Part shown: positions 7,790-15,419 of the stretch, one piece after another
How the letters are laid out: every line of letters starts with the position of its first letter
Position numbering within the stretch: position 1 is the stretch's first letter
Assembly (NCBI GenBank): GCA_964425135.1
Contig: CAYRKW010000027.1
Span: forward strand, 1 to 39,467
Reading direction: 5' to 3'
From: CAYLLD01 sp964425135
GTDB lineage: Bacteria > Pseudomonadota > Alphaproteobacteria > Rhodobacterales > Rhodobacteraceae
DNA length: 39,467 nt
Notes under the pieces: model-generated
Databases searched by the model: none
Seen by the model: only the letters and a program-made list of their open reading frames with translations
Told to the model about the DNA's origin: nothing
Translations under genes and position numbers: made by a program

Positions 7790-8881
7790 TTGGCACCAAT
7801 TGATAAGAGCAACGCGTATGTTGCGTTTGATCGCGTGCAGAAGAGCTACGATGGCGAACAACTGGTCGTCAAAGACCTCAATCTGTTTATCGGACAAGGC
7901 GAGTTTCTGACCATGCTTGGGCCATCGGGGTCCGGCAAAACCACCTGCCTGATGATGCTCGCGGGGTTTGAGACCGCAACCCATGGCGATATTCTTCTCG
8001 ATGGTCAGCCCATCAACAACATCCCGCCGCACAAGCGCGGAATTGGGATGGTGTTCCAGAATTACGCGCTGTTTCCGCATATGACAGTGGGCGAGAACCT
8101 CAGTTTCCCGCTCGAAGTGCGCAAACTGGGCAAATCTGAGCGGGAGGATAAAGTCAAAGCCGCGCTCGATATGGTGCAGATGGGCGATTTTGCGGACCGG
8201 CGTCCGGCGCAACTTTCGGGCGGTCAGCAGCAGCGTATCGCACTAGCACGCGCGCTTGTCTTCGAGCCGAGCCTGGTTTTGATGGACGAGCCTTTGGGCG
8301 CCCTCGACAAACAGCTGCGCGAGCATATGCAGTATGAAATCAAGCACTTGCACGAACGTCTTGGGGTGACAGTCGTCTACGTCACCCACGATCAGTCGGA
8401 AGCGCTGACCATGTCAGACCGCATCGCGGTGTTCGAAGATGGCCGCATCCAACAGCTTGCCTCACCCGAAGACCTTTACGAGCGCCCGGATAACGCCTTC
8501 GTGGCTCAATTTATCGGCGAAAACAATAAATTGAACGGCACAGTTAAAGCGATTGAAGGTACAACAGCGACCATCGAAATCGACGGCGGCCTCGTCTCGC
8601 AAGCGCTCGCAGTGAACAGCGGCGATGTTGGCAGCAGGACCATGTTGTCGATCCGCCCCGAGCGGGTTTTTGTCGGCGGCAAAGGCGCGAATACAGCGCA
8701 GGCACAGGTGCTGGAGCTAATCTATCTTGGCGATCATATCCGCTGCCGCATGAATGTCTCTGGTCATGACGAGTTCATCGTCAAAGTGCCAAACGCCGCA
8801 GGGCATGAGCATTTGACTGTTGGCGAGAATACAACGCTGAGTTGGGAGACAGAGGATTGCCGCGCGCTCGACGCAACGTGA
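7790..8881 (+). CDS. Polyamine-type ABC transporter ATP-binding protein (PotA-like)
   Basis: This is the ATPase subunit that powers import through the two permeases encoded downstream. With the TTG start it has 363 residues, normal for PotA-like proteins. The order of motifs is Walker A GPSGSGKTT, Q-loop FQNYALFPHM, ABC signature LSGGQQQR, Walker B LVLMDEPLGALD and switch His in YVTHDQSEA. A C-terminal TOBE-type regulatory domain follows, with LSIRPERVFVG. The start is TTG 7790, read MAPIDKSNAYVAFDRV, because of the GGGAGG six bases before it; longer versions from ATG 7763 or GTG 7697 would add a basic leader unlike the family. It is the first gene of an operon ATPase, binding protein, DUF1330, permease, permease. 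Spermidine/putrescine is the likely substrate class by family; related opines or amino acids cannot be excluded. Confidence 0.92.
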   Translation: MAPIDKSNAYVAFDRVQKSYDGEQLVVKDLNLFIGQGEFLTMLGPSGSGKTTCLMMLAGFETATHGDILLDGQPINNIPPHKRGIGMVFQNYALFPHMTVGENLSFPLEVRKLGKSEREDKVKAALDMVQMGDFADRRPAQLSGGQQQRIALARALVFEPSLVLMDEPLGALDKQLREHMQYEIKHLHERLGVTVVYVTHDQSEALTMSDRIAVFEDGRIQQLASPEDLYERPDNAFVAQFIGENNKLNGTVKAIEGTTATIEIDGGLVSQALAVNSGDVGSRTMLSIRPERVFVGGKGANTAQAQVLELIYLGDHIRCRMNVSGHDEFIVKVPNAAGHEHLTVGENTTLSWETEDCRALDAT

Positions 8882-8891
8882 ACCTCACGAA

Positions 8892-8925
8892 TTCCGGTCG
8901 AACCATGCCCGAGGCGATGCCGGAA
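8892..8925 (+). repeat. Inverted repeat between ATPase and binding-protein genes
   Basis: TTCCGG followed by TCG (8892-8900) can pair with CGA plus CCGGAA (8915-8925) across a two-base bulge. It lies in the 82-bp gap upstream of the binding-protein gene. It may tune the mRNA in this operon, but the stem is short. Confidence 0.3.
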
Positions 8926-8963
8926 ACCAAAATAAAACAGGGCTAAACTTGGAGAAGATGAAA

Positions 8964-10046
8964 ATGAACCTATCAACATTCACAACCGGCGTAGCAGCAG
9001 CGGCACTTCTTGCCGGCGCAGCCAACGCCAATGAAATTACAGTTGTCAGCTGGGGCGGTGCCTACACCAAGTCCCAGGTCGAGGCGTATCACAAGCCGTG
9101 GATCGCGAAAACCGGCAACCAGATCGTGTCCGAAGACTACAACGGCGGTCTGGCCGAGATCAAAGCGCAGGTTGAAGCGGGCAACGTCACTTGGGATTTG
9201 GTTGACGTTGAGCTGTCCGATGCGATCCGTGGTTGCGACGAAGGTCTGCTCGAAGAGATCGACCACAGCATCCTGCCACCTGCGCCAGATGGCACACCGG
9301 CCGGCGAGGATTTCATCGAAGGCACGTTGCATGATTGCGCCGTTGCAAACATTATCTGGTCCACGATCTATGCGTTCGATGGCGAGAAAATGGGCGACAA
9401 CGCACCATCCACAATGGCCGATTTCTTTGATCTGGAGAAATTCCCCGGCAAACGTGGTCTGCGTAAAGGTCCAAAGGCAAACCTTGAGATTGCTCTGATC
9501 GCTGACGGCGTTCCAGCGGCCGAAGTTTACGACGTTTTGGCGACACCTGAGGGTATCGACCGCGCATTTGCCAAGCTCGACACCATCAAAGACAGCGTTG
9601 TCTGGTGGGAAGCAGGCGCACAGCCTCCACAGCTTCTGGCCGATGGCGAAGTGACCATGACCACAGCTTACAATGGCCGTATCTTCAACGCCGTTGCTGC
9701 TGAGGACAAACCGTTTGAAATCGTCTGGGACGGTCAGATTTGGGACTTGGACCTGTGGGTGATCCCCAAAGGCGCTCCAAACAAAGATCTGGCGCTTGAG
9801 TTTGTTGCCTTCTCAACCGCGACAGAGCAACTGGCTGCACAAGCAAGCTGGATTTCCTACGGTCCTGCACGTCTGTCCTCTGCGCCACTCGTAGGCTCCT
9901 ACGACGGCAAGCCTGATCTGGCGATGGGTCCACAGATGCCGACCGCACCTGAGAACTTCACCAACGCCATCCAGAACGACTTCGAGTTTTGGGCCGACAA
10001 TCAGGACGAGCTGAACGAGCGTTTCAACGCTTGGCTCGCAGGCTAA
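8964..10046 (+). CDS. Periplasmic polyamine-type substrate-binding protein (PotD-like)
   Basis: An extracellular solute-binding protein of the spermidine/putrescine class, about 360 residues, that captures substrate in the periplasm and delivers it to the permease pair. A Sec signal peptide is clear: a short start, hydrophobic core GVAAAALLAGA and cleavage after ANA, leaving mature NEITVVSWGGAYTKSQV. The mature protein continues with the cluster-typical WDLVDVELSDA, VWWEAGAQPPQLLADGEV and TTAYNGRI. GGAG at 8951-8954 suits ATG 8964 (spacing nine) better than ATG 8958 or TTG 8949, though the two ATGs differ by only two residues. The wording of the mature domain differs clearly from the second binding protein at 37475, so they probably bind different ligands. 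It is followed by a GC-rich hairpin before the next operon gene. Confidence 0.92.
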   Translation: MNLSTFTTGVAAAALLAGAANANEITVVSWGGAYTKSQVEAYHKPWIAKTGNQIVSEDYNGGLAEIKAQVEAGNVTWDLVDVELSDAIRGCDEGLLEEIDHSILPPAPDGTPAGEDFIEGTLHDCAVANIIWSTIYAFDGEKMGDNAPSTMADFFDLEKFPGKRGLRKGPKANLEIALIADGVPAAEVYDVLATPEGIDRAFAKLDTIKDSVVWWEAGAQPPQLLADGEVTMTTAYNGRIFNAVAAEDKPFEIVWDGQIWDLDLWVIPKGAPNKDLALEFVAFSTATEQLAAQASWISYGPARLSSAPLVGSYDGKPDLAMGPQMPTAPENFTNAIQNDFEFWADNQDELNERFNAWLAG

Positions 10047-10060
10047 ACAATCCAAAGTCG

Positions 10061-10084
10061 GGGCGCGGGTGGTTTCTCGCGCCC
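10061..10084 (+). repeat. GC-rich hairpin after the binding-protein gene, inside the operon
   Basis: GGGCGCG (10061-10067) and CGCGCCC (10078-10084) form a perfect 7-bp stem with a 10-base loop, 15 bp after the binding-protein stop and before the DUF1330 gene. No T-tract follows. Placement after the gene whose product is needed in excess suggests partial termination or protection of the upstream mRNA. Confidence 0.5.
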
Positions 10085-10107
10085 TGATCCACTCAAGGAC
10101 AGCGCAA

Positions 10108-10395
10108 ATGGCCAAAGGCTACTTCATGGGACATGTCACCGTCGAAGACGCTGAAGCCTATGCCGCCTATGTCGCACGCAATCCTGAGATATTTTCCAGA
10201 TTTGGTGGCACGTTTCTTGTACGGGGCGGCGATGCGAACGCCCCCGAGGGACCAATGAAGTCCCGCCATGTCATCGTAGAATTTCCGACATATCAAGCCG
10301 CGCTCGATTGCTACAATTGCGACGACTATCAGCAGAACCTGAAAATCCGTCTCAGCGCCTCGCAAAGCGATATTGTCATTGTCGAAGGTGTCTAG
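10108..10395 (+). CDS. DUF1330 domain protein
   Basis: A 95-residue protein of the DUF1330 family, small dimeric alpha-beta barrels (ferredoxin-like fold) with no settled function. Typical features are the opening MAKGYFMGHVTVEDAEAYAAY, the middle GGTFLVRGG, the segment RHVIVEFPTYQAALDCYN and the closing IVIVEGV. It is predicted to be cytoplasmic, with no signal peptide. AAGGA precedes ATG 10108 by about nine bases, and the in-frame 13-codon extension to 10069 is rejected because it would run through the hairpin. The stop is three bases before the first permease ATG, so it is clearly an operon member. Its place inside a polyamine importer operon suggests an enzyme or sensor acting on the imported compound, but that is inference. 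Confidence 0.85.
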   Translation: MAKGYFMGHVTVEDAEAYAAYVARNPEIFSRFGGTFLVRGGDANAPEGPMKSRHVIVEFPTYQAALDCYNCDDYQQNLKIRLSASQSDIVIVEGV

Positions 10396-10398
10396 CGC

Positions 10399-11649
10399 AT
10401 GACTGATACAGCCGGTCCTCTTTTCGCCGCCGACGGCACCCCGCTCAAGAAAAAGCTTGCGAGCGCGATGTTCCGCAGCCGTATGCGCGCGCTCGGCCTT
10501 GTTGTGCCGCTGTTGCTCTTGATTATCCTCGCGTTCCTCGTACCCATCGGCACATTCTTGCAACGCGCCGTCTATAACGACGAGTTCGAGAAACACATGC
10601 CAAATGTGACGCCGTATTTGGCTGAGTGGGATGCGGTGTCTGAGCCGACCGAGGAGATGTACGCCGCCCTCGTCGCCGATCTTGTGCAGACCCGTGAGGA
10701 CAAGACCATCGGTAAAGTCGCGACACGGGTGAACCGGGAGCTTTCGGGCACGCGCTCGCTCTTCACCAGCTCCGCACGAAGCGCTGCGAAACTCGAAGCG
10801 CCGTTCAAGGAAGCGCTGATCGACAAGAAAGACAAATGGGGAGACATCGAGACCTGGCGGGCGATGAAAATTTCCGCCAAATCACTCACCCCGGCCTACC
10901 TCGCCTCTGCCGTAGACCTGCAATATAATGCCGATGGCAGTTTCGAGCGCAAAGAGGAAGGCCGCCGTATCCACCTTAAGCTCTTTGTCCGCACGCTAGA
11001 GATATCGGTGATTGTGACCATCATGGGGGTGATCCTCGGCTATCCGGTCGCCTACCTGCTCTCGACACTGCCTGTGCGCACCTCGAACCTTCTGCTGATC
11101 CTTGTGCTTCTGCCGTTCTGGACCTCACTTCTGGTGCGAACCACCGCCTGGATCGCCATGCTGCAAGGGGAGGGCGTGATGAACGATCTGGCGGTCGTCT
11201 TTGGGTTCGCGAGCGACGATGATCGCTTCTCGCTGATTTACAACAAGACCGGCACGCTCATTGCGATGACGCATATCCTGCTGCCTTTCATGATCCTGCC
11301 GCTCTATTCGGTGATGAAAACCATCCCGCCATCATATGTGCGCGCTGCCAAATCCATGGGCGCAACCAACTGGACTGCGTTCTGGCGCGTCTACTTCCCG
11401 CAATCCATTCCAGGCATCGGGGCCGGGGGCATCCTCGTCTTCATCCTCGCCATTTCCTTCTACATCACGCCAGCCCTTGTGGGTGGACAAGACGGCACGA
11501 TGATCTCCAATTTCATCGACTTCCACATGCGCTCGTCGCTCAACTGGTCGCTCGCAGCCGCGATGGGTGCGGTGCTGTTGGTTTTGGTCCTCTTCCTCTA
11601 CTGGATCTACGACCGCGTGGTTGGCATCGACAATATGAAGCTGGGGTAA
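10399..11649 (+). CDS. ABC transporter permease, PotB-like, with large periplasmic insert
   Basis: First of two membrane subunits of the importer, 416 residues. After a cytoplasmic N-terminus and membrane helix 1 (about residues 31-50), a polar, helix-rich stretch of about 130 residues (56-188) precedes the usual permease core. The core has about five further helices and the EAA loop with the pattern VRAAKSMGATNWTAFW, which docks on the ATPase. Classical PotB proteins are near 280 residues, so the insert is the main oddity; it should lie on the periplasmic side and could contact the binding protein. It starts three bases after the DUF1330 stop and ends seven bases before the second permease. 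The complete core and intact EAA loop indicate a working protein. Confidence 0.92.
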   Translation: MTDTAGPLFAADGTPLKKKLASAMFRSRMRALGLVVPLLLLIILAFLVPIGTFLQRAVYNDEFEKHMPNVTPYLAEWDAVSEPTEEMYAALVADLVQTREDKTIGKVATRVNRELSGTRSLFTSSARSAAKLEAPFKEALIDKKDKWGDIETWRAMKISAKSLTPAYLASAVDLQYNADGSFERKEEGRRIHLKLFVRTLEISVIVTIMGVILGYPVAYLLSTLPVRTSNLLLILVLLPFWTSLLVRTTAWIAMLQGEGVMNDLAVVFGFASDDDRFSLIYNKTGTLIAMTHILLPFMILPLYSVMKTIPPSYVRAAKSMGATNWTAFWRVYFPQSIPGIGAGGILVFILAISFYITPALVGGQDGTMISNFIDFHMRSSLNWSLAAAMGAVLLVLVLFLYWIYDRVVGIDNMKLG

Positions 11650-11656
11650 CGGAACA

Positions 11657-12901
11657 ATGAGCGAGCCCAAATCCTACCGCTACATCCCTCCCAAACCGCC
11701 CCTTTGGTTCAATCTCGCATGGACCGGCGGCATGGGCGGCGTTGTCGGATTTCTGACCGCGCGCGGCGAAACCACTCTGATGATCCCCTACCTCTTGGTC
11801 GGCGCCGCCATCGTCGCAGCGCTTTGCTTCGTGCTGATCAACTTCATCCCGCGCCGCATCTCCGGCTGGGTTGGCGCAGCCGCACTTTTTGCACTCGGCC
11901 TGCTGCTCTTCGGCTTTTCATATGGCGTGCTGATGGCCGTCGTTGGTTTTGTCATCGGAAAAATGTCCCATTGGCTGGCATCCGGCGACTACCGCCTCAA
12001 TCTTCCACCCTACGCCACCTCAGGTCAGGTCCTGTGGTTCTACACATTCCGCGTCCTGTGCGGCCTCATATTCTTGTTCCTGATCGCGCCCATCATCGTC
12101 GTCATCCCGCTCAGCTTCAACGTCGAGCCTTATTTCAGTTTTACGCCGGGCATGCTCTCCTTCGATAGCGAGGCCTATTCCTTGCGCTGGTATGCCGATA
12201 TCTTCCGCAATGGCATGGCAGCACCTGACGCCATCGCCGGATGGTGGTCGGACATGTGGAACAACGCACAATGGGTCCGTTCGGTGCGCAACTCCTTCTT
12301 CATCGGCATCTGCGCAACGGCGCTCGCCACAGCGCTCGGCACGCTTGCCGCCATCGGCCTTGCGCGCTCCGAAATGCCATACCGCCGCCCGATCATGGCG
12401 CTGCTGATTTCGCCAATGATCGTCCCGCTCGTCATCATCGCATCGGGCATGTTCTTTTTCTTCTCCGACGTCGGGCTTGCAAAAACCTACCTCGGTCTGA
12501 TCATCGCCCATGCGGTCTTGGGAACGCCTTTCGTGATCATCACCGTAACCGCAACGCTCGTCGGCTTTGATCAAAGCCTCACCCGCGCCGCTGCTTCCAT
12601 GGGGGCGGACCCGGTCAAAACGTTTTTCAAAGTGCAAATGCCGCTGATCCTGCCCGGCGTGATCTCAGGCGCGCTCTTTGCCTTCATTACCTCTTTTGAT
12701 GAAGTGGTGGTGGTGCTGCAAATGGCTGATGTGAAACAACGCACCATCCCGCGCCAGATGTTTTCTGGCATCAAGGAGCAGATCTCACCAACGATCCTTG
12801 CAGTGGCCACTATCCTTGTGATCATCTCGATCCTGCTGCTCACCGCGGTGGAACTCCTGCGCCGCCGGTCAGAGCGCATGCGCGGCCTCTCCCCGGGCTA
12901 G
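11657..12901 (+). CDS. ABC transporter permease, PotC-like, with N-terminal membrane extension
   Basis: Second membrane subunit, 414 residues. The last 270 or so are an ordinary PotC-like permease: helix LIFLFLIAPIIVVIPLSF, the periplasmic segment with SLRWYADIF, a core of about five more helices, and the EAA loop TRAAASMGADPVKTFF. The first 125 residues are extra and contain three or four hydrophobic segments (about 22-37, 42-62, 69-85 and 88-102), followed by a short soluble linker. The SD before ATG 11657 is weak (CGGAACA), as expected for translation coupled to the gene seven bases upstream. Both permeases being enlarged, each in a different place, suggests they evolved as a matched pair. 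Confidence 0.92.
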   Translation: MSEPKSYRYIPPKPPLWFNLAWTGGMGGVVGFLTARGETTLMIPYLLVGAAIVAALCFVLINFIPRRISGWVGAAALFALGLLLFGFSYGVLMAVVGFVIGKMSHWLASGDYRLNLPPYATSGQVLWFYTFRVLCGLIFLFLIAPIIVVIPLSFNVEPYFSFTPGMLSFDSEAYSLRWYADIFRNGMAAPDAIAGWWSDMWNNAQWVRSVRNSFFIGICATALATALGTLAAIGLARSEMPYRRPIMALLISPMIVPLVIIASGMFFFFSDVGLAKTYLGLIIAHAVLGTPFVIITVTATLVGFDQSLTRAAASMGADPVKTFFKVQMPLILPGVISGALFAFITSFDEVVVVLQMADVKQRTIPRQMFSGIKEQISPTILAVATILVIISILLLTAVELLRRRSERMRGLSPG

Positions 12902-12977
12902 CGCACCGTGTCATAATACCCCTCAAAACGCGAAGAGGACCGCGACGTTACACGCCACGATCCTCCCATTGAGATAC

Positions 12978-12992
12978 CAGCCTTCGGCGCTG
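12978..12992 (+). terminator. Weak UUCG-loop hairpin after the importer operon
   Basis: CAGC-C and G-C-GCTG pair around a TTCG tetraloop with one bulged base, followed by ATTTAATC. It is 77 bp after the last permease stop. The stem is only about five pairs, so it is a tentative terminator. Confidence 0.3.
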
Positions 12993-13264
12993 ATTTAATC
13001 TCCGGCTCCCTCAAGCAGTCGACCAAATCGATGTGCGCGCCTCCGTTCCCATAACTGGTATCTTATCCTCGATATGATGCGGGGGGTATTTGCAACAAAT
13101 CGAGGCATTCTATTTCTTTCGCAGGACATATGATCATTTAGTACTGGTAAAAAATGGGAACAATAGTCCTGCTTTCCCACTACGCATTCACGCGACACGA
13201 AACAAGCTGAAAGTAACGAGGCATGAGGATTGTTCACATCCGATATGCAACGGCACAATCGTTG

Positions 13265-13293
13265 GCGACAAATTCATTTGCTTGTCTTATATA
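13265..13293 (+). promoter_or_regulatory. Possible lipA promoter
   Basis: GCGACA (13265-13270) and TATATA (13288-13293) are 17 bp apart, which would put the transcript start about 20-25 bases before the lipA ATG. Each hexamer matches the sigma-70 consensus at four of six positions. Confidence 0.35.
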
Positions 13294-13323
13294 ACGCCCA
13301 AGCAAGCCACAGGACGAACCACC

Positions 13324-14271
13324 ATGCGAGACCTCAAAGATCGCGCCGCGCGTCACCCGGAAAAGGCCCACAAAGCCGACACGCCCATTTTGCGCAAACC
13401 AGACTGGATCAGGGTCAAGGCTCCGACGGGAGAGGGTTACCGGAAGACCCGCGAGATCATGCGGACCAATGAGTTGGTGACCGTCTGTGAAGAAGCGGGC
13501 TGTCCCAATGTCGGCGAGTGCTGGTCGCAGGGCCATGCCACTATGATGATCATGGGCGAAATTTGCACGCGCGGCTGCACCTTTTGCAATGTCGCCACCG
13601 GGCGGCCCGATGCGCTGGACGTGTTCGAGCCGGGCCGCGTCGCCCATGCTGTCGAAAAGCTGGAACTGAACCACGTTGTCATTACTTCCGTCGATCGCGA
13701 CGATCTGGACGATGGCGGCGCCGCGCATATTGCCCAGACCATCCGCGCTACCCGTCGCAAGAACCCCAACACCACCATCGAGGTGCTTACCCCAGATTTT
13801 CTTAAATGCGATGACAGCGCGCTGGAGATCGTCGTTGAGGCGCGCCCCGACGTGTTCAATCATAACCTCGAAACCGTCCCGGGTCTCTACCCCGAAGTCC
13901 GCCCCGGCGCGCGCTACTTCCATTCGCTGCGCCTCTTGCAGCGGGTCAAAGAGCTTGATCCGGCGATGTTCACCAAATCGGGCATTATGGTCGGGCTTGG
14001 CGAAGAGCGGCAGGCCGTGCATCAGGTCATGGACGACATGCGCGCCGCCGATGTCGATTTTCTGACCATCGGGCAATATCTGCAACCGTCGAAAAAGCAC
14101 CACGCCATTGCCCGGTTCATTACGCCCGAAGAGTTCGCATCTTATGAAAAAGCGGCATTCGGCAAAGGCTTCCTGATGGTCTCCGCCACACCGCTCACCC
14201 GTTCGTCCTATCATGCAGGCGACGACTTCGCGCGCCTTAAGGAAGCCCGCCTCGCCAAGCTCGCGGATTAG
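13324..14271 (+). CDS. lipA: Lipoyl synthase
   Basis: LipA is a radical-SAM enzyme that inserts two sulfur atoms into protein-bound octanoyl chains to make lipoate. The 315-residue length is normal. It has both iron-sulfur clusters: the auxiliary cluster CEEAGCPNVGEC (Cys55, Cys60, Cys66) and the SAM cluster CTRGCTFC (Cys81, Cys85, Cys88). The conserved RSSYH near residues 293-297 supplies the serine ligand of the auxiliary cluster. The start is ATG 13324 (MRDLKDRAARHPEKA), with AGGA upstream; the open frame back to 13090 is not part of the protein. Its partner lipB is 6 kb away on the other strand. It is convergent with the ClpP-like gene, with a short inverted repeat between them. Confidence 0.97.
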   Translation: MRDLKDRAARHPEKAHKADTPILRKPDWIRVKAPTGEGYRKTREIMRTNELVTVCEEAGCPNVGECWSQGHATMMIMGEICTRGCTFCNVATGRPDALDVFEPGRVAHAVEKLELNHVVITSVDRDDLDDGGAAHIAQTIRATRRKNPNTTIEVLTPDFLKCDDSALEIVVEARPDVFNHNLETVPGLYPEVRPGARYFHSLRLLQRVKELDPAMFTKSGIMVGLGEERQAVHQVMDDMRAADVDFLTIGQYLQPSKKHHAIARFITPEEFASYEKAAFGKGFLMVSATPLTRSSYHAGDDFARLKEARLAKLAD

Positions 14272-14298
14272 GCCGCGTCATCGTCATGCCCGCTTGAT

Positions 14299-14328
14299 GG
14301 AGCGTGAGCTTCGCGGTCCCAGCGCTCC
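14299..14328. terminator. Inverted repeat between convergent lipA and ClpP-like gene
   Basis: GGAGCG (14299-14304) can pair with CGCTCC (14323-14328) over an 18-base loop. It lies in the 74-bp gap between two convergent genes. The stem is only six pairs with no T-tract, so terminator function in either direction is tentative. Confidence 0.3.
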
Positions 14329-14345
14329 GCTAATGCCACCGCGTC

Positions 14346-15164
14346 CTACTTCGTAATTACCTTCGCGCGTTCCAAAACCGCGCGCGTCGGGTGCCACATG
14401 CGCGATGGCGGCACGTCGAACGCCTCGGCGGCAAATTGCGGCGTGATCCCGCGCGCGATCAGATAGTCCCGATCCTTCGCCATCTCCGCGCGCACATCCA
14501 GCAGTTTAACATATCCGCGCTGCTCATATCCGTGGAACCCAAGCGTGGCACCATCCGCCAGCTTCCGCTCCGCACCTGCTGCAAAAACAAGCGTGCAGGC
14601 AGAGCGGCACACCTTATCGACCATCGTGGCCAGCCCATACGCCTCGACTGTCTTGGCCAATGCTCGTGCCGCCTGAACCTGCCCGCCATCACTCTCAAGG
14701 TTCACAGCGCGCGCAGACGGATCATCCGACAACGCTTTCTCCACCGCTTGCCCCATCGCATAGGTGATCTCGCCTTCGACAAAGAGCACATCGCCCTGCC
14801 GCGTCAGCGTGTAGGTCTTGGGGATCAGGCTCTCGTCATGCGCCAGCTCATACTGATCCGCCACCCGGTCAAGCGCTCTGGCACCTGCGATGAAAACGAT
14901 GCAGATCATCCCAACATATGCGCTCCACCGCCAGAACTCGGTGCTCAGCCCGAAATCATTCTGTTCCAGCGAGCGGAAAGTGCCCACAAGCTGCCAGATG
15001 AGTATCAGCAAATCGAGTGCGATCAGACCCCAGAGCCAAGAAGGCGCGGAAGGCACAAAGCGCGAAAAGAGCCCCCAGATCACGATCCGAAGCGCGATCA
15101 AGTTCACACCAAACGCCCAAACCACCGAATGCCGACCGCGCCAATGGTTGACGATATATCTCAT
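14346..15164 (-). CDS. Membrane-anchored ClpP/crotonase-fold protein (COG3904-like)
   Basis: A 272-residue protein with two parts. The N-terminal 100 residues contain three hydrophobic segments (about 14-32, 43-61 and 80-97). The rest resembles the ClpP/SppA-like part of the ClpP-crotonase superfamily, as in COG3904. It has the substrate-strand pattern AVNLESDGGQVQAARALA, then Ser188 in CRSACTLVFAAG and His211 in TLGFHGY, a Ser-to-His spacing of 23 residues, close to that of the ClpP Ser/His pair. This suggests a serine peptidase facing the periplasm, though the topology and the third catalytic residue are not certain. The start is ATG 15164, with AGGGCGGA upstream. Its ATG overlaps the stop of the small membrane-protein gene before it (ATGA), so the two are translationally coupled. 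The longer open frame to 15335 would overlap that gene entirely. Confidence 0.72.
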   Translation of the reverse strand: MRYIVNHWRGRHSVVWAFGVNLIALRIVIWGLFSRFVPSAPSWLWGLIALDLLILIWQLVGTFRSLEQNDFGLSTEFWRWSAYVGMICIVFIAGARALDRVADQYELAHDESLIPKTYTLTRQGDVLFVEGEITYAMGQAVEKALSDDPSARAVNLESDGGQVQAARALAKTVEAYGLATMVDKVCRSACTLVFAAGAERKLADGATLGFHGYEQRGYVKLLDVRAEMAKDRDYLIARGITPQFAAEAFDVPPSRMWHPTRAVLERAKVITK

Positions 15165-15340
15165 CGCAAAATCCGCCCTGATCCGGGGACACGCTCCAGT
15201 GTGAGCGCTTCGGGCCAAACCCCGAAATATTCGGCCAGATAGATGGCAAAGCAAACGGCCACCACCGCCAACGCGAGTTTGACATAGCCGGGCGAGGGCG
15301 GTGTCTGCACCCATCGCTTCATGCGAAGGAACCAAATCAT
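15161..15340 (-). CDS. Small single-pass membrane protein, unknown
   Basis: A 59-residue protein that I do not recognise. It opens with the aromatic and basic segment MIWFLRMKRWVQTPPSPGYV, followed by one hydrophobic helix (about 20-40, LALAVVAVCFAIYLAEYFGV) and a C-terminal tail LTLERVPGSGRILR. Its stop overlaps the ATG of the ClpP-like gene (ATGA), a strong sign that both are translated together. An alternative start at the internal Met7 would give 53 residues, and the SD is weak for both starts. The frame remains open upstream to 15448, but that part runs through the 11-bp repeats and is not likely coding. A role as partner, inhibitor or substrate adaptor of the ClpP-like protein is inference. 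Confidence 0.6.
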   Translation of the reverse strand: MIWFLRMKRWVQTPPSPGYVKLALAVVAVCFAIYLAEYFGVWPEALTLERVPGSGRILR

Positions 15341-15419
15341 GAATGAAAACCTAACGCAGGCGCGGCCGTATTGAAACCGATGGAGTGTTCGCCCTTTGTC
15401 CAAAAACTGCGCATCCGAC

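Larger units (their letters stand above)
12902..13323 (+). other. 422-bp gap between the importer operon and lipA
   Basis: No gene is convincing here. The lipA frame is open leftward to 13090, but those 78 codons read as a cysteine- and lysine-rich stretch unlike any LipA N-terminus. A minus-strand 87-codon frame (12995-13258) is unrecognised. The right half (about 13080-13320) is visibly more AT-rich than the flanking genes. The gap holds a small UUCG-loop hairpin near 12978 and a candidate lipA promoter near 13265. Confidence 0.45.

Noticed and set aside
7417..7803. 128-codon plus-strand frame starting inside tRNA-Leu
   Set aside because: It begins within the tRNA T arm, has no SD and no recognisable sequence.
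7342..7812. 156-codon minus-strand frame across tRNA-Leu with the segment GREDSNFHGCYPTATSTLR
   Set aside because: This segment is the antisense translation of the tRNA-Leu itself, a well-known annotation artefact; the rest has no family pattern and overlaps the start of the ATPase gene.
12995..13258. 87-codon minus-strand frame in the lipA upstream gap
   Set aside because: No SD, no family pattern and no neighbour to couple with; it may be chance.
13234..14214. 326-codon minus-strand frame opposite lipA
   Set aside because: It mirrors the lipA codons and contains no known motif.
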